NCBI RefSeq assembly: GCF_038397745.1
Contig: NZ_CP151636.1
Coordinates: 2,170,001 to 2,234,000 of the forward strand
DNA: 64,000 nucleotides
Direction of reading: 5' to 3'
Origin: Microbacterium sp. LWH11-1.2
GTDB taxonomy: Bacteria; Actinomycetota; Actinomycetes; Actinomycetales; Microbacteriaceae
Shown here: piece by piece, positions 36,483-46,104 of the stretch
How the letters are laid out: every line of letters starts with the position of its first letter
Position numbering within the stretch: position 1 is the first letter of the stretch
Made by a program: the position numbers and the translations under genes
The notes under the pieces: model-generated
Database searches by the model: none
Seen by the model: the letters and a program-made list of their open reading frames with translations, nothing else
Told to the model about the DNA's origin: nothing

Positions 36483-37229
36483 TCAGGAGTTCGGTCCAGC
36501 GGCGATCGCATCGCGGCGGAGGTCCTTTGCGCGTTCCCTCTCGCGCTCGTGGTTCTCCCGCCCGTCGGCTTCGACGATGAGGCGTTCGCCGACGACGAAG
36601 TCGACCTCGCCCACATCGCGAATGCTCACCTGCGTGCGCACGCTGATGCCGATCCTGTGCAGCCTGAGGCGGATCAGCGACTCGAGACCGCTGTCGGCAT
36701 CCGATCGTGCGAACGCGACCAGCCACCGCAGCTCGAGAGGAAGATGCCGCCAGAGCCATGCGGTTTCACCGGCGGAGAGTCGTGAATGTCGGAACGCGGA
36801 TTCGAGAGCTGCGAAGAACGGCTCCTCGCCCTCGCACAGCGCGACCTGCAGCAGGACATTGGCGACGGGTGGGAGGATGCCGACTTCGACGCGGCCCGCG
36901 TCCCAGTGGAGACGGCATTCCGTACAGCGGGATCGTCGTGTACCCGCGGTGCCCATCCAGATGTGATGCTCTGCCGGGACCGCCAAGATCCACAGCCCGT
37001 GCAGTGCCGCGGCACCGCAGCATCCGATGACGCCGCCATGTTCTGCGGCGTGGACGATCGCTGCGGGTTCCTCGGGCAGCGCGTACACGCCGTTGCGCGG
37101 TCGCAGCACTCTGCCTTCACGCACAGCGCTGGTCAGCTCGGCTTCGGTCACACCGCGTCGAGTGAGCTCCGAGGTCCGCGCCATGCGCCCCAGTGAGCGA
37201 AGGGCCACGTCTGCGCGAAGGAAGGACAT
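36483..37229 (-). CDS. AbiEi-like/DUF559 protein, C-terminally truncated
   Basis: A 248-residue protein. The N-terminal ~60 residues (RTSELTRRGVTEAELTSAVREGRVLRPRNGVYAL) match the AbiEi-type winged-helix antitoxin domain; the C-terminal part (ESLIRLRLHRIGISVRTQVSIRDVGEVDFVVGERLIVEADGRENH) matches the start of a DUF559/Vsr-like nuclease fold with the D..E.DG residues. The usual final strand and helices of that fold (after 'DRRRD') are missing; the protein ends RRDAIAAGPNS. It may be an inactivated or shortened version. Common as orphan genes in actinobacteria. Confidence 0.78.
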   Translation of the reverse strand: MSFLRADVALRSLGRMARTSELTRRGVTEAELTSAVREGRVLRPRNGVYALPEEPAAIVHAAEHGGVIGCCGAAALHGLWILAVPAEHHIWMGTAGTRRSRCTECRLHWDAGRVEVGILPPVANVLLQVALCEGEEPFFAALESAFRHSRLSAGETAWLWRHLPLELRWLVAFARSDADSGLESLIRLRLHRIGISVRTQVSIRDVGEVDFVVGERLIVEADGRENHERERERAKDLRRDAIAAGPNS

Positions 37230-37331
37230 TCGACGAGCTTGCCTGTGCCGGCACCTCGTGCCAGGCCGTTCTCACGGCAACTGTGCAGAGGCAAGGTCGA
37301 CCGCCGGTTGTGCAGGACTGCCCACCCACGA

Positions 37332-37410
37332 GAAAACCCAGACCATCACGCGGCGAGCCGGTGTGTCGAAGTGGGACACGCCGAACCCCGCACAGTTGAT
37401 CTGGGTTTTC
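37332..37410. repeat. 11-bp inverted repeats 57 nt apart
   Basis: GAAAACCCAGA (37332-37342) and its exact reverse complement TCTGGGTTTTC (37400-37410) bracket a 57-nt stretch between the AbiEi-like gene and pstB. The A/T-rich ends stand out from their surroundings. It could be a long-loop terminator or the ends of a tiny non-coding element. The rest of the 37230-37441 spacer shows nothing recognisable. Confidence 0.6.
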
Positions 37411-37441
37411 CGGAGCGGAAAGGGAGGGCAGAAGCCTCAGC

Positions 37442-38221
37442 TCATCCGAAGCGGCCCGAGACGTAGTCCTCGGTCGCCTGCACGGACGGGGTGGTGAAGA
37501 TCGACGTGGTGTCGTCGTATTCGATCAGCTTCCCGGGCTTTCCCGTGCCGGCGATGTTGAAGAACGCGGTCTTGTCGGAGACGCGGCTCGCCTGCTGCAT
37601 GTTGTGGGTGACGATGACGATCGTGAACTCGTTCTTCAGCTCGCCGATCAGCTCCTCGATCGCGTAGGTCGAGATCGGGTCGAGGGCCGAGCACGGCTCG
37701 TCCATCAGCAGCACCTCGGGCGACACGGCGATGGCGCGGGCGATGCACAGACGCTGCTGCTGGCCACCCGACAGGCCGGATCCCGGGCGGTCGAGACGGT
37801 CCTTGACCTCGTTCCAGAGGTTCGCGCCGGTGAGCGACTTCTCGACGAGTGCGTCCTGGTCGCTCTTCGACATGCGGCTGTTGTTGAGCTTCACGCCCGC
37901 GAGCACGTTCTCCTTGATGGACATCGTGGGGAACGGGTTCGGCCGCTGGAAGACCATGCCGACCTGGCGACGCACGAGCACCGGGTCGACGCCGGGGCCG
38001 TAGAGGTCCTTGCCGTCGAGGAGCACCTCGCCCTCGACGCGGGCGCCGGGGATGACCTCGTGCATGCGGTTGAGCGTGCGGAGGAAGGTGGACTTGCCGC
38101 AGCCCGAGGGGCCGATGAACGCGGTCACGCTGCGCGGCTGGATGTCGAGCGACACCCCTTCGACCGCGAGGAAGCTGCTGTAGTAGACGTTGAGGTCGTT
38201 GACTTCGATGCTCTTGGACAC
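37442..38221 (-). CDS. pstB: Phosphate ABC transporter ATP-binding protein
   Basis: ATPase of the high-affinity phosphate importer, 259 residues, with Walker [10 protein letters not shown] (37-45), the Q-loop, signature LSGGQQQRL, Walker [14 protein letters not shown] and H-loop THNMQQA. GTG 38221 is the start (AGGAAA upstream); the reading frame continues far upstream only as an overlap with pstA. Last gene of pstSCAB. Confidence 0.97.
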   Translation of the reverse strand: MSKSIEVNDLNVYYSSFLAVEGVSLDIQPRSVTAFIGPSGCGKSTFLRTLNRMHEVIPGARVEGEVLLDGKDLYGPGVDPVLVRRQVGMVFQRPNPFPTMSIKENVLAGVKLNNSRMSKSDQDALVEKSLTGANLWNEVKDRLDRPGSGLSGGQQQRLCIARAIAVSPEVLLMDEPCSALDPISTYAIEELIGELKNEFTIVIVTHNMQQASRVSDKTAFFNIAGTGKPGKLIEYDDTTSIFTTPSVQATEDYVSGRFG

Positions 38222-38250
38222 GTGGTTTCCTGTTCTGAGTGGTCGGGTGC

Positions 38251-39342
38251 TCAGCGGCCGGTCATCTTCGGTGCGAACAGCTTCGCGATGAGACGCGCCA
38301 GCAGGTTCAGCACCATGACGATGAGGATGAGGGTGAGCGCGGCGGCCCAGGCGCGGGCGACGGCCGCATCCGGGTTCGTGCCCTGGTTCATGTACTGGTT
38401 GTAGGCGAACACCGGAAGGGTCATCATCTGACCGCTGAAGATGTTCGTGTTCAGGCTCTGGGTGAATCCGGCGGTGAGCAGCAGCGGGGCCGTCTCGCCG
38501 ATCACGCGGGAGATGGCCAGCATGATCGAGGTCGTGATGCCGGCGATCGAGGTGGGGAGCACCACCTTCAGGATGGTCAGCCACTTCGGCACGCCCAGCG
38601 CGTACGACGCCTCGCGCAGCTCGTTCGGGACGATCTTCAGGAGCTCCTCGCTGCCGCGCACGACGACCGGGGTCATCAGCACGGCGAGGGCGAGGGCGCC
38701 CATGAAGCCCATCGAGATGCCGGGGCCGACCAGCAGGGCGAACACGGCGTAGATGAAGAGACCGGCGACGATCGACGGGATGCCGGTCATCACGTCGACG
38801 AAGAAGGTGATGCCCTTCGCGAGCCGGCCGCGCCCGTACTCGACCAGGTAGATCGAGGTCATGAGTCCGATCGGCACCGAGATGATCGTCGCGGTGAGCG
38901 TGATCATCACGGTGCCCCAGATCGCGTGCACGATGCCGCCGCCGTCGCCGACGACGTTGCGCATGGAGTAGCTGAAGAACTCGGCGTCGAACCGCTCGAT
39001 GCCGTTCGCCACCACGGTCCACAGCAGCGAGACTAGGGGCAGCAGCGCGATCAGGAACGCGGTGGCGACCAGGGCGGTCATCAGGCGATCGACGGCCTTG
39101 CGGCGGCTCTCGACGATCGAGGAGATCACGGTGATGATCACCATGTAGAGCAGGATGCCGACGATCACCGTTCCGGCGATGTTGAAGTCGGCCAGGCTCG
39201 ACCCCGCGGCGGCGACGCCGAAGACGGCGGCGGAGATGACGAAGGAGCCGGCGAGGAGGGCCCAGGGCGCCCACTTGGGCAGTCGGCCGGAGGTGAGGAC
39301 CGCCGTGTGCGGCGTGACGGGAGCAGCGGTGAGGGTGGTCAT
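38251..39342 (-). CDS. pstA: Phosphate ABC transporter permease PstA
   Basis: A 363-residue inner-membrane permease with six or more helices and the EAA-type loop ([37 protein letters not shown]). An extra ~100-residue N-terminal region with two hydrophobic segments is present, as in other actinobacterial PstA. ATG 39342 follows the pstC stop by 1 nt (TGACATG). Confidence 0.95.
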   Translation of the reverse strand: MTTLTAAPVTPHTAVLTSGRLPKWAPWALLAGSFVISAAVFGVAAAGSSLADFNIAGTVIVGILLYMVIITVISSIVESRRKAVDRLMTALVATAFLIALLPLVSLLWTVVANGIERFDAEFFSYSMRNVVGDGGGIVHAIWGTVMITLTATIISVPIGLMTSIYLVEYGRGRLAKGITFFVDVMTGIPSIVAGLFIYAVFALLVGPGISMGFMGALALAVLMTPVVVRGSEELLKIVPNELREASYALGVPKWLTILKVVLPTSIAGITTSIMLAISRVIGETAPLLLTAGFTQSLNTNIFSGQMMTLPVFAYNQYMNQGTNPDAAVARAWAAALTLILIVMVLNLLARLIAKLFAPKMTGR

Positions 39343-39343
39343 G

Positions 39344-40321
39344 TCAGTTCGCTCCCGAGAACTCGGCGCGGCGGGCGACGATCCAGCGCGCCAGCGCATT
39401 GACCGCGAAGGTCACGACGAAGAGGATGAGGCCGGTGGCGATGAGGGTGTTGACGCCCGTGTCGTGCGCCTCGGGGAAGGCGAGCGCGATGTTCGCGGGG
39501 ATGGGCGTCGGGTTCGTCGAGGTGAGCACGAGGAAGCTGACGACCGCGGAGGGGGAGAGGACCATGGTCACGGCCATGGTCTCGCCGAGTGCGCGTCCGA
39601 GGGCGAGCATGGCTGCGGAGACCATGCCGCCGCGGGCGAACGGCAGGACCGCCATGCGCACCATCTCCCAGCGCGTGGATCCGAGCGCGAGCGCGGCCTC
39701 CTCGTGCAGCTTCGGAGTCTGCAGGAAGACCTCGCGGCAGATCGCTGTCATGATCGGGATGCACATCACGGCGAGCACGAGCGATGCGGTGAGGATGGTC
39801 TTGCCGGTCGACGAGACCTGGCCCTGGAAGAACGGCACCCACGAGGCGTTCGTGTTCAGCCAGGCGTAGATCGGCTGCAGGAGGGGCGCGAGCACCAGAC
39901 CGCCCCAGAGGCCGAAGACCACCGAGGGGACGGCGGCCAGCAGGTCGATGATGTAGCCGAGGAACGCGGCCAGACGCCGGTGGGCGTAGTGCGAGATGAA
40001 CAGCGCGATGCCGATCGCGATCGGAGCGGCGATGAGCAGCGCGATGAACGACGCCCACAGCGTTCCGAAGACGAGCGGCCCCACATAGGTCCAGAAGGAC
40101 TCGCCGCGGAGGATGTGGTTGTCGCTCGTGTCGAGCTGGAACGCCGGGATGCTCTGGATGACGAGGAAGGCGGCGACGAGCACCAGGACGATGAGGATGA
40201 CCACCCCCGCCCCGAGCGCGGTGCCGGAGAAGACCCGGTCGCCGAGTCGCTGCTTGGCCTTGATCGGTGCGGGCGGCGCCTTGGTCGGTGCCGGAGTCGG
40301 CGCCTGCGCGGTCGTGCTCAT
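39344..40321 (-). CDS. pstC: Phosphate ABC transporter permease PstC
   Basis: A 325-residue permease with six membrane helices, the periplasmic loop after helix 1 (FQLDTSDNHILRGESFWTYVGPLVFGTLW) and the EAA loop VFLQTPKLHEEAALALGSTRWEMVRMAVLPFARGG. Partner of PstA in the transmembrane channel. It follows pstS after a ~105-nt spacer containing a strong hairpin. Confidence 0.96.
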   Translation of the reverse strand: MSTTAQAPTPAPTKAPPAPIKAKQRLGDRVFSGTALGAGVVILIVLVLVAAFLVIQSIPAFQLDTSDNHILRGESFWTYVGPLVFGTLWASFIALLIAAPIAIGIALFISHYAHRRLAAFLGYIIDLLAAVPSVVFGLWGGLVLAPLLQPIYAWLNTNASWVPFFQGQVSSTGKTILTASLVLAVMCIPIMTAICREVFLQTPKLHEEAALALGSTRWEMVRMAVLPFARGGMVSAAMLALGRALGETMAVTMVLSPSAVVSFLVLTSTNPTPIPANIALAFPEAHDTGVNTLIATGLILFVVTFAVNALARWIVARRAEFSGAN

Positions 40322-40373
40322 GATCTCCCTGTTTCGGGCCGGGTCGAGGTGGAGCGGGTGCTGACCCGGCGGA

Positions 40374-40402
40374 GCCCCCGCGTCCGATCGGGACGCGGGG
40401 GC
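40374..40402 (-). terminator. Hairpin between pstS and pstC
   Basis: GCCCCCGCGTCC (40374-40385) pairs perfectly with GGACGCGGGGGC (40391-40402). In many pst operons a hairpin here lowers expression of the permease genes relative to the binding protein or stabilises the pstS mRNA end; that role is inferred. Confidence 0.75.
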
Positions 40403-40426
40403 ACCGCCGTCAGTGGGTGGGCGGGA

Positions 40427-41530
40427 TCAGCCGACCTGGATCAGATCGATCGCGGCGAGCACCTGCTCGCGCAGACCCTCCGAGATCGGTGCGCTGCCGG
40501 CGTTGTCGGCAGCGGCCTTCTGACCGTCCTCGCTCGCGATGTAGGAGAAGTACTCCTTCACGAGCTCGGCGACGTTGGTGTCCTCGTACTGCTCGCAGCC
40601 GATGAGGTAGCTGACCAGCGCGATCGGGTAGGCGCCGTCCGCGGCGGATGCCGGGTCGACATCGAAGACGAGGTCGCCCTCGCCGCGGCCCTCGACCAGC
40701 GGCGAGCCCTCGACGAGCTTCGCGGCAGCCTCGGCCGAGTAGGCCACGAAGTCCTCGCCGACGCCGACGTGCACCTGGCCGAGGTCGCCGACCTGCGACG
40801 CGTCGGCGAAGCCGATCGCACCGTTGCCGGCGCCGATCGCCTGGACGACACCCGAGGTGCCCTGAGCGGCTTCGCCGCCCTGGATCGGCCAGACGTCGGC
40901 CGGCTCGTAGGTCCAGACGTCACCGGCGGTGGCGCTGAGGTACTTCGTGAACGTCTCCTGCGTGCCCGAGGGGTCGGAGCGGTGGACCGGCGAGATGGCC
41001 AGGTCGGGCAGCTTGACGCCGTCGTTCAGGTCGGCGATGGCCGGGTCGTTCCAGTTGGTGATGGTGCCCGCGAAGATGCCCGCGATGGTGGCGGCATCCA
41101 GGTTCAGGGTGTCGACGCCCTCGAGGTTGAATGCGACCGCGACGGGGGAGATGTAGAGCGGGACCTCGACGATGTCGTCGGTCGTGCAGGCGCCGAAGCC
41201 CCCGGCTGCGACCTCTTCGTCGTTGAACGCGCGGTCGGAGCCGATGAAGTTGCTGCCGCCTTCGAGGAAGTTCTCACGACCCGTGCCCGAACCGGTGGGC
41301 TCGTAGTTGACGGTGACGTCGGGGTTCGCGGTCTGGAACGCGGCGACCCAGGCCTCCTGGGCGGCGGTCTGCGAGGACGCGCCGGTCGCGTCGATGGTGC
41401 CGGAGAGCGTGGACTCCGAGGGCTGGTCGGCGGAGCCGCCGGTGCCGCCTTCGTTCGCGGCACAGCCGGCGAGTGCGAGAGCGGCGACGGCGCCGATGGC
41501 GCCGATTCGTGCGATTCGGGAGATCTTCAC
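40427..41530 (-). CDS. pstS: Phosphate-binding lipoprotein PstS
   Basis: A 367-residue periplasmic-binding lipoprotein with lipobox LAGC (Cys23). Phosphate-ligand segments are visible: GSGTGRENF, IGSDRAFNDEE and HRSDPSGTQETFTKYL. It delivers phosphate to PstCA. Tandem GGTGAAC boxes lie about 85 nt upstream of the start and a -10 (TAGCGT, 41586-41581) between them and the gene, so phosphate-starvation control is likely. Confidence 0.97.
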   Translation of the reverse strand: MKISRIARIGAIGAVAALALAGCAANEGGTGGSADQPSESTLSGTIDATGASSQTAAQEAWVAAFQTANPDVTVNYEPTGSGTGRENFLEGGSNFIGSDRAFNDEEVAAGGFGACTTDDIVEVPLYISPVAVAFNLEGVDTLNLDAATIAGIFAGTITNWNDPAIADLNDGVKLPDLAISPVHRSDPSGTQETFTKYLSATAGDVWTYEPADVWPIQGGEAAQGTSGVVQAIGAGNGAIGFADASQVGDLGQVHVGVGEDFVAYSAEAAAKLVEGSPLVEGRGEGDLVFDVDPASAADGAYPIALVSYLIGCEQYEDTNVAELVKEYFSYIASEDGQKAAADNAGSAPISEGLREQVLAAIDLIQVG

Positions 41531-41614
41531 TGTGGATCCTTCGATCTTGGAGGGTGGGGCCCGGTGCAGGGCACACAGTGACGCTAAGTGCGGCGGTTAA
41601 CGAGACTCTCCCGC

Positions 41615-41636
41615 GCAGGTGAACGGCAGGTGAACG
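41615..41636 (-). promoter_or_regulatory. PHO box upstream of pstS
   Basis: Two perfect tandem copies of the 11-mer GCAGGTGAACG (41615-41625, 41626-41636); on the pst strand each contains GTTCACC. Direct repeats of GTTCACC-type units at 11-nt spacing are the binding site of actinobacterial PhoP/RegX3 response regulators. It lies just upstream of the predicted -35, an activator position. Confidence 0.85.
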
Positions 41637-41689
41637 ACGAGCGACTCTCTGGGGCGGACCCGGAGGATTGCGGGGGACGCGCGAGGTCG

Positions 41690-42688
41690 TCAGACCTTGG
41701 GGATGTGGGTCTCGATCGAGATGATGCCGGAGCCGGGGTTCGTGGCGGAGAGGTGCACGACCGAGAAGGCCCCGGGCTCGAGGTCGGCCGCGCTGCTGAG
41801 ATAGGACCCCTGGATGGTGCCGGTCGCGAGAGCGATCTCCGACAGCAGACCGGGGAGCACGGGGCCGTGACTGCAGAGCACGGCCGGCTTCCCGGCACGG
41901 ACACGGCGGCCGACGACGGCACGGAGATCGGAGGTGCCGTCCTCCCACGCGTCCTGGCTGATCTTCTCGGTCTTCACGAGTTTGCGATCGAGTGCCTTGG
42001 CGAGCGGTCTGACCGTCTCGATGCATCGCACGGCATCGCTGGTGACGATCTTGCGGGCGCCGAAGGCGCGCAGCGGACCCACGATCGAGGCCGCCTGCTT
42101 CCGTCCGCGCTCGGTCAGCGGACGCGCGGCATCCGTGCCGTCCCACTCCGACCGCGACAGCGCCTTCGCATGCCGCAGGGCGATCACCGGGAACGTGCGC
42201 AGGACGCCGTCTTCGACGAGGTTCGTGAAGAAGTCGAGGATCTCGAGGTCCACGGGGTAGCTGAGCCGCTCCCGCGCCTTCTTGGCGCTCACCCACTCCA
42301 CCGCGGCGATCTCGCGATTCGGGATGAAGGTCGATTCGCGGATCGCGTCGTCGGTCGCCTCGGCGGCCCAGTAGTGCACGACCTTCTGCTTCTGCGAGGC
42401 GAGGTGATAGCGGCTCACGCCCACCGGCACGCCCAGGGACACCCGGATGCCGGTCTCCTCGTGCACCTCGCGCACGGCCGTCTCGGCGAGCATCTCGCCC
42501 GGGTCGACCTTGCCCTTGGGGAGCGTGACGTCGCGGTACTTCGTGCGGTGGATCAGCAGGATGCGGAGCTTGCCGTCGACGATGCGCCAGACCACGGCGC
42601 CCGCGGCGTACACGGCCTTGTCGGTCCACTTCGACGCCGGGGGCGGCGTCCGCTCGGCCCGGGCCCTCTGCTCCTGCCGGACCGTCAT
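41690..42688 (-). CDS. mutT1: NUDIX hydrolase fused to a histidine phosphatase (MutT1-like)
   Basis: A 332-residue two-domain protein. The N-terminal NUDIX domain has the complete box from G59 to I81 ([22 protein letters not shown]). The C-terminal half is a SixA-type phosphoglycerate-mutase fold with RHAK (172-175). It resembles mycobacterial MutT1, which degrades oxidised guanine nucleotides and Ap4A-type dinucleotides. It overlaps ppk by 4 nt (ATGA), the same pairing as in Mycobacterium. Confidence 0.92.
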   Translation of the reverse strand: MTVRQEQRARAERTPPPASKWTDKAVYAAGAVVWRIVDGKLRILLIHRTKYRDVTLPKGKVDPGEMLAETAVREVHEETGIRVSLGVPVGVSRYHLASQKQKVVHYWAAEATDDAIRESTFIPNREIAAVEWVSAKKARERLSYPVDLEILDFFTNLVEDGVLRTFPVIALRHAKALSRSEWDGTDAARPLTERGRKQAASIVGPLRAFGARKIVTSDAVRCIETVRPLAKALDRKLVKTEKISQDAWEDGTSDLRAVVGRRVRAGKPAVLCSHGPVLPGLLSEIALATGTIQGSYLSSAADLEPGAFSVVHLSATNPGSGIISIETHIPKV

Positions 42689-44850
42689 CGCACCGCCCGT
42701 GCGCGGCGCCGCCGCTGGATCAACCCCATGGTCTTATCCTGCAGGTCGACGAGCGGCTTGCCGTCGGCATCCTCGGCGTGCCGCGTCCACACGCCCTCCG
42801 CGCCGAGGTGCCACGATGTGGTGCCGGCGTCCATGGCGAGGTCGAAGAACGACAGCAGCTCCTTGAGGTGGGCGGGGTCCGAGACGCGCACGAGCGCCTC
42901 GACCCGACGGTCGAGGTTGCGGTGCATCATGTCGGCGCTGCCGATGTAGACCTGCGGGTCGCCGTCGTTCTCGAAGGCGAAGATGCGCGAGTGCTCCAGA
43001 TACCGGCCCAGGATGCTGCGCACCGTGATGTTGTCGCTGATCCCCTCGAGGTCGGTCCGGAGGCTGCAGATGCCGCGCACCCACACCTCGACCTTCACCC
43101 CGGCGGCGCTGGCGCGGTACAGGGCGTCGATGATCTCCTCGTCGACCATCGAGTTGACCTTGATGCGGATGTGCGCGGGCTTGCCGGCCTCGGCGTTCTT
43201 GCGCTCGGCGTCGATCTGGCGCACCAGGCCCTTGCGCAGGTGGAGCGGCGCGACGAGCAGGCGCTTGAACTTCTTCTCGATCGCGTAGCCGCTGAGCTCG
43301 TTGAAGAGGCGGGTGAGGTCCTTGCCGACCTGCGCGTCGGCCGTGAACAGACCGAAGTCCTCGTAGATGCGGCTGGTCTTCGGGTTGTAGTTGCCCGTGC
43401 CGACGTGGGAGTAGTGCTGGAGCTTGCCGTCCTCCTCGCGGATGACGAGGGCGAGCTTGCAGTGGGTCTTCAGGCCGACCAGACCGTAGACGACGTGCAC
43501 GCCGGCCTTTTCCAGCTTGCGGGCCCAGACGATGTTGTTCGCCTCGTCGAAACGGGCCTTCACCTCGACCAGGGCGAGCACCTGCTTGCCGGCCTCGGCG
43601 GCGTCGATGAGCGCCTGCACGATCGGGCTGTCGCCCGACGTGCGGTACAGCGTCTGCTTGATCGCCAGCACGTGAGGATCGCGGGCCGCCTGCTCGAGGA
43701 ACGCCTGCACGCTGGTCGTGAACGACTCGTACGGGTGGTGCACGAGCACGTCGGACTTGCGGATCGCCTTGAAGATGTCGGCGCGCGAGTTGGATCCGGT
43801 GGGCTGGAAGGCCACGGCCGTGGTGGGCAGGTGCGGCGGGTAGCGCAGGTCCGGCCGGTCGATGCGGGACAGGTCGAAGAGACCGCGCAGGTCGAGAAGG
43901 CCCGGCAGGCGATAGACCTCGAGGTCCGTGATGTCGAGCTCGCGGACCAGCAGGTCCATCGTGACCTCGTCCATGTCGTCGGTGATCTCGAGACGGATCG
44001 GCGGGCCGAAGCGTCGGCGGAGGAGCTCCGCCTCGAGAGCCTGGATGAGGTTCTCGCTCTCGTCCTCCTCGATCTCCACGTCTTCGTTGCGGGTGAGCCG
44101 GAACGCGTGGTGGTCGAGCACCTCCATGCCGGGGAAGAGGTCGCCCAGGTGGTTGGCGATCAGCTCCTCGAGGCGCAGGAACCTCTTGATCTCGCCGTGA
44201 CCGGGGACCTCGACGAAGCGCGGGAGCATCGGCGGCACCTTGAGGCGGGCGAATTCCTGGCGGCCGGTACGGGCGTTGCGGATGCGGATGGCGAGGTTCA
44301 GCGAGAGACCGGAGATGTACGGGAAGGGGTGGGCGGGGTCGACCGCCAGGGGCATCAGCACGGGGAAGACCTGCGCGCCGAAGTAGTCCGACAGCGCGGA
44401 GCGCTCCTCCTCGGCGAGCTCGGACCAGTCGGTGATCTCGATCCCGGCATCCGCGAGGGCGGGACGGACGAGGTCGGTCCATGCCGCGGCATGGCGCAGC
44501 TGCAGGGCGTGCGCCTCACGGGAGATGTCGGCGAGGGCGTCGACGGGGGAGCGGCCGATGTTCGTGGGCACCGCGAGGCCGGTCATGATGCGTCGCTTGA
44601 GACCCGCGACGCGGACCATGAAGAACTCGTCGAGGTTGCTGGCGAAGATCGCCAGGAAGTTCGCCCGCTCGAGCTCGGGCAGTGACGGATCCTCGGCGAG
44701 CTCCAGCACGCGCTGGTTGAACGCCAGCCAGCTCAGCTCCCGGTCGAGGTACCGGTGGTCAGGGAGCAGGGCGTCGGGCGACTCGACGGCGTCGAAGTCG
44801 TCGTCTTCGGCGTCACCGAGGCCGGCGTCGGTGAGTGCGGGATCGATCAT
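42685..44850 (-). CDS. ppk: Polyphosphate kinase 1
   Basis: Reversibly polymerises ATP gamma-phosphate into polyphosphate. The 721-residue protein has the N, head and two catalytic domains ([20 protein letters not shown] at the start; [60 protein letters not shown]) containing the autophosphorylated histidines. ATG 44850 is favoured because the alternative ATG 44859 falls inside the predicted -10 (TTAGAT/TAGATG, 44863-44857); the difference is three residues. A PHO-like box lies just upstream. Confidence 0.95.
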   Translation of the reverse strand: MIDPALTDAGLGDAEDDDFDAVESPDALLPDHRYLDRELSWLAFNQRVLELAEDPSLPELERANFLAIFASNLDEFFMVRVAGLKRRIMTGLAVPTNIGRSPVDALADISREAHALQLRHAAAWTDLVRPALADAGIEITDWSELAEEERSALSDYFGAQVFPVLMPLAVDPAHPFPYISGLSLNLAIRIRNARTGRQEFARLKVPPMLPRFVEVPGHGEIKRFLRLEELIANHLGDLFPGMEVLDHHAFRLTRNEDVEIEEDESENLIQALEAELLRRRFGPPIRLEITDDMDEVTMDLLVRELDITDLEVYRLPGLLDLRGLFDLSRIDRPDLRYPPHLPTTAVAFQPTGSNSRADIFKAIRKSDVLVHHPYESFTTSVQAFLEQAARDPHVLAIKQTLYRTSGDSPIVQALIDAAEAGKQVLALVEVKARFDEANNIVWARKLEKAGVHVVYGLVGLKTHCKLALVIREEDGKLQHYSHVGTGNYNPKTSRIYEDFGLFTADAQVGKDLTRLFNELSGYAIEKKFKRLLVAPLHLRKGLVRQIDAERKNAEAGKPAHIRIKVNSMVDEEIIDALYRASAAGVKVEVWVRGICSLRTDLEGISDNITVRSILGRYLEHSRIFAFENDGDPQVYIGSADMMHRNLDRRVEALVRVSDPAHLKELLSFFDLAMDAGTTSWHLGAEGVWTRHAEDADGKPLVDLQDKTMGLIQRRRRARAVR

Positions 44851-44872
44851 GGGGTACATCTAATCACCGCGA

Positions 44873-44890
44873 GGTGACGCGCGTGTGAAC
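44873..44890 (-). promoter_or_regulatory. Possible PHO box upstream of ppk
   Basis: GGTGACG (44873-44879) and TGTGAAC (44884-44890) are 11 nt apart and each differs by one base from GGTGAAC. They overlap the expected -35 of ppk, so either activation or competition is possible. Weaker than the pstS box. Confidence 0.5.
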
Positions 44891-44902
44891 GGACCCGATC
44901 CG

Positions 44903-45586
44903 TTACCGGGCTGCCGCCACGGTCTCGTCTTCGTACACGTTGAACCGGTAGCCGACGTTGCGCACCGTTCCGATGATCTGCTCCTGGTCGCCCAGCTTCG
45001 CGCGGAGGCGGCGCACGTGCACGTCGACCGTGCGGGTGCCGCCGAAGTAGTCGTAGCCCCACACCTCGCTGAGCAGCTGCTCACGCGTGAAGACGCGCGA
45101 CGGGTGGGTCGCGAGGAAGTGCAGCAGCTGGAACTCCTTGTAGGTGAGATCCAGCGGCTTGCCGCGCAGCTTCGCGGAGTAGGACTGCTCGTCGATCGTG
45201 ACGCCGGAGGCCTGCACCCTGGAGGGTTCGGCGACCTCGTCGCGGCGGGCGAGCGCGAGCCGGATGCGCGCGTCGATCTCGGCGGGGCCGGCGGTCACGA
45301 GCAGGACGTCGTCGATTCCCCAGTCGCCGGAGAGGGCGCTCATGCCGCCCTCCGTGACGACGAGGAGCAGCGGGGCATCCTGTCCGGTGGCGCGGAGGAG
45401 GCGGCACAGCGACTTCGCGCCGACCAGGTCGTGGCGGCCGTCGACGACCACGACGTCATAATCCGGGGCGCTGACGAGCTGCGCGGGTTCGGCGGGGATC
45501 TGGCGGACCCGGTGGCTGAGCAGTTCGAGGGCGGGCAGAACCTGCTCCGACAGCGGAGCGTTGGTCAGAACCAGCACCAGGGCCAC
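44903..45586 (-). CDS. glnR: GlnR-type orphan response regulator
   Basis: A 227-residue OmpR-family regulator. The atypical receiver ([24 protein letters not shown]... [23 protein letters not shown]) matches GlnR, the global nitrogen regulator of actinobacteria, followed by the winged-helix DNA-binding domain ([54 protein letters not shown]). No kinase gene is adjacent. GTG 45586 is chosen: GAGGAG is 5 nt upstream and homologues begin M-A-x-L; a GTG at 45592 directly abuts that site. Confidence 0.88.
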   Translation of the reverse strand: MALVLVLTNAPLSEQVLPALELLSHRVRQIPAEPAQLVSAPDYDVVVVDGRHDLVGAKSLCRLLRATGQDAPLLLVVTEGGMSALSGDWGIDDVLLVTAGPAEIDARIRLALARRDEVAEPSRVQASGVTIDEQSYSAKLRGKPLDLTYKEFQLLHFLATHPSRVFTREQLLSEVWGYDYFGGTRTVDVHVRRLRAKLGDQEQIIGTVRNVGYRFNVYEDETVAAAR

Positions 45587-45660
45587 GCGCACTCCTCACC
45601 GGCGCGGGGGTCGACGCCGTGCCGCCATGATACCGGCACCGGATGCGCAACAATGGTGTC

Positions 45661-45951
45661 ATGTCCGAACCAGCGCTCGCACCGCGTAATGCCCTCGTCG
45701 GCGTGGTCGCCGTGTGGGTCACCGCCTTCGTCGCGACCGTGGCCGTCGGGATCTTCGTGCCGGAGGAATGGCGCGTCCCGTGGATGCTCGTCGCCTTCGG
45801 CGGCATCGTGCTGCTCTCGTTCGCCGTGCAGCTCTGGTACGGCCGCACCCAGGGGTTCATCTTCCGGGTGGCCGGCAGCGTCACGGGCGCGCTCGTGCTG
45901 ATGGGATTGATCTCGGTCGGCTTCGGCATCGCCGCGCTGCTGCCGACCTGA
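45661..45951 (+). CDS. Small membrane protein, three helices
   Basis: A 96-residue protein with three to four predicted membrane segments (about 12-31, 42-61, 70-94) and no recognised domain. ATG 45661 is 7 nt after AACAAT (45649-45654), a weak -10, suggesting a leaderless mRNA. Divergent from glnR. Conserved hypothetical of actinobacteria. Confidence 0.75.
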   Translation: MSEPALAPRNALVGVVAVWVTAFVATVAVGIFVPEEWRVPWMLVAFGGIVLLSFAVQLWYGRTQGFIFRVAGSVTGALVLMGLISVGFGIAALLPT

Positions 45952-45984
45952 CCTCCGCGTCCCGCCGCGCGGTAAGGTGGAGGC

Positions 45985-46098
45985 ATGGACCTCATGGCGC
46001 TCGAAATCTTCTTCATCGGCCTGCTGGGCCTTGCGAGCCTCGCTATCGTCTTCGTCTCGGCCGTGGTTCTGCGCAACCTCTTCCGCGGCCAGCGCTGA
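45985..46098 (+). CDS. 37-residue single-helix membrane peptide
   Basis: The peptide MDLMALEIFFIGLLGLASLA continues with a hydrophobic stretch and ends with a positively charged tail (LRNLFRGQR). It has one membrane helix with an inside-positive C-terminus. ATG 45985 lies exactly 7 nt after TAAGGT (45973-45978), the same arrangement as proven-length genes nearby, which supports it as a real leaderless gene. It ends 6 nt before the nitrobindin-like gene and may be co-transcribed. Function unknown. Confidence 0.65.
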   Translation: MDLMALEIFFIGLLGLASLAIVFVSAVVLRNLFRGQR

Positions 46099-46104
46099 CG
46101 CATC

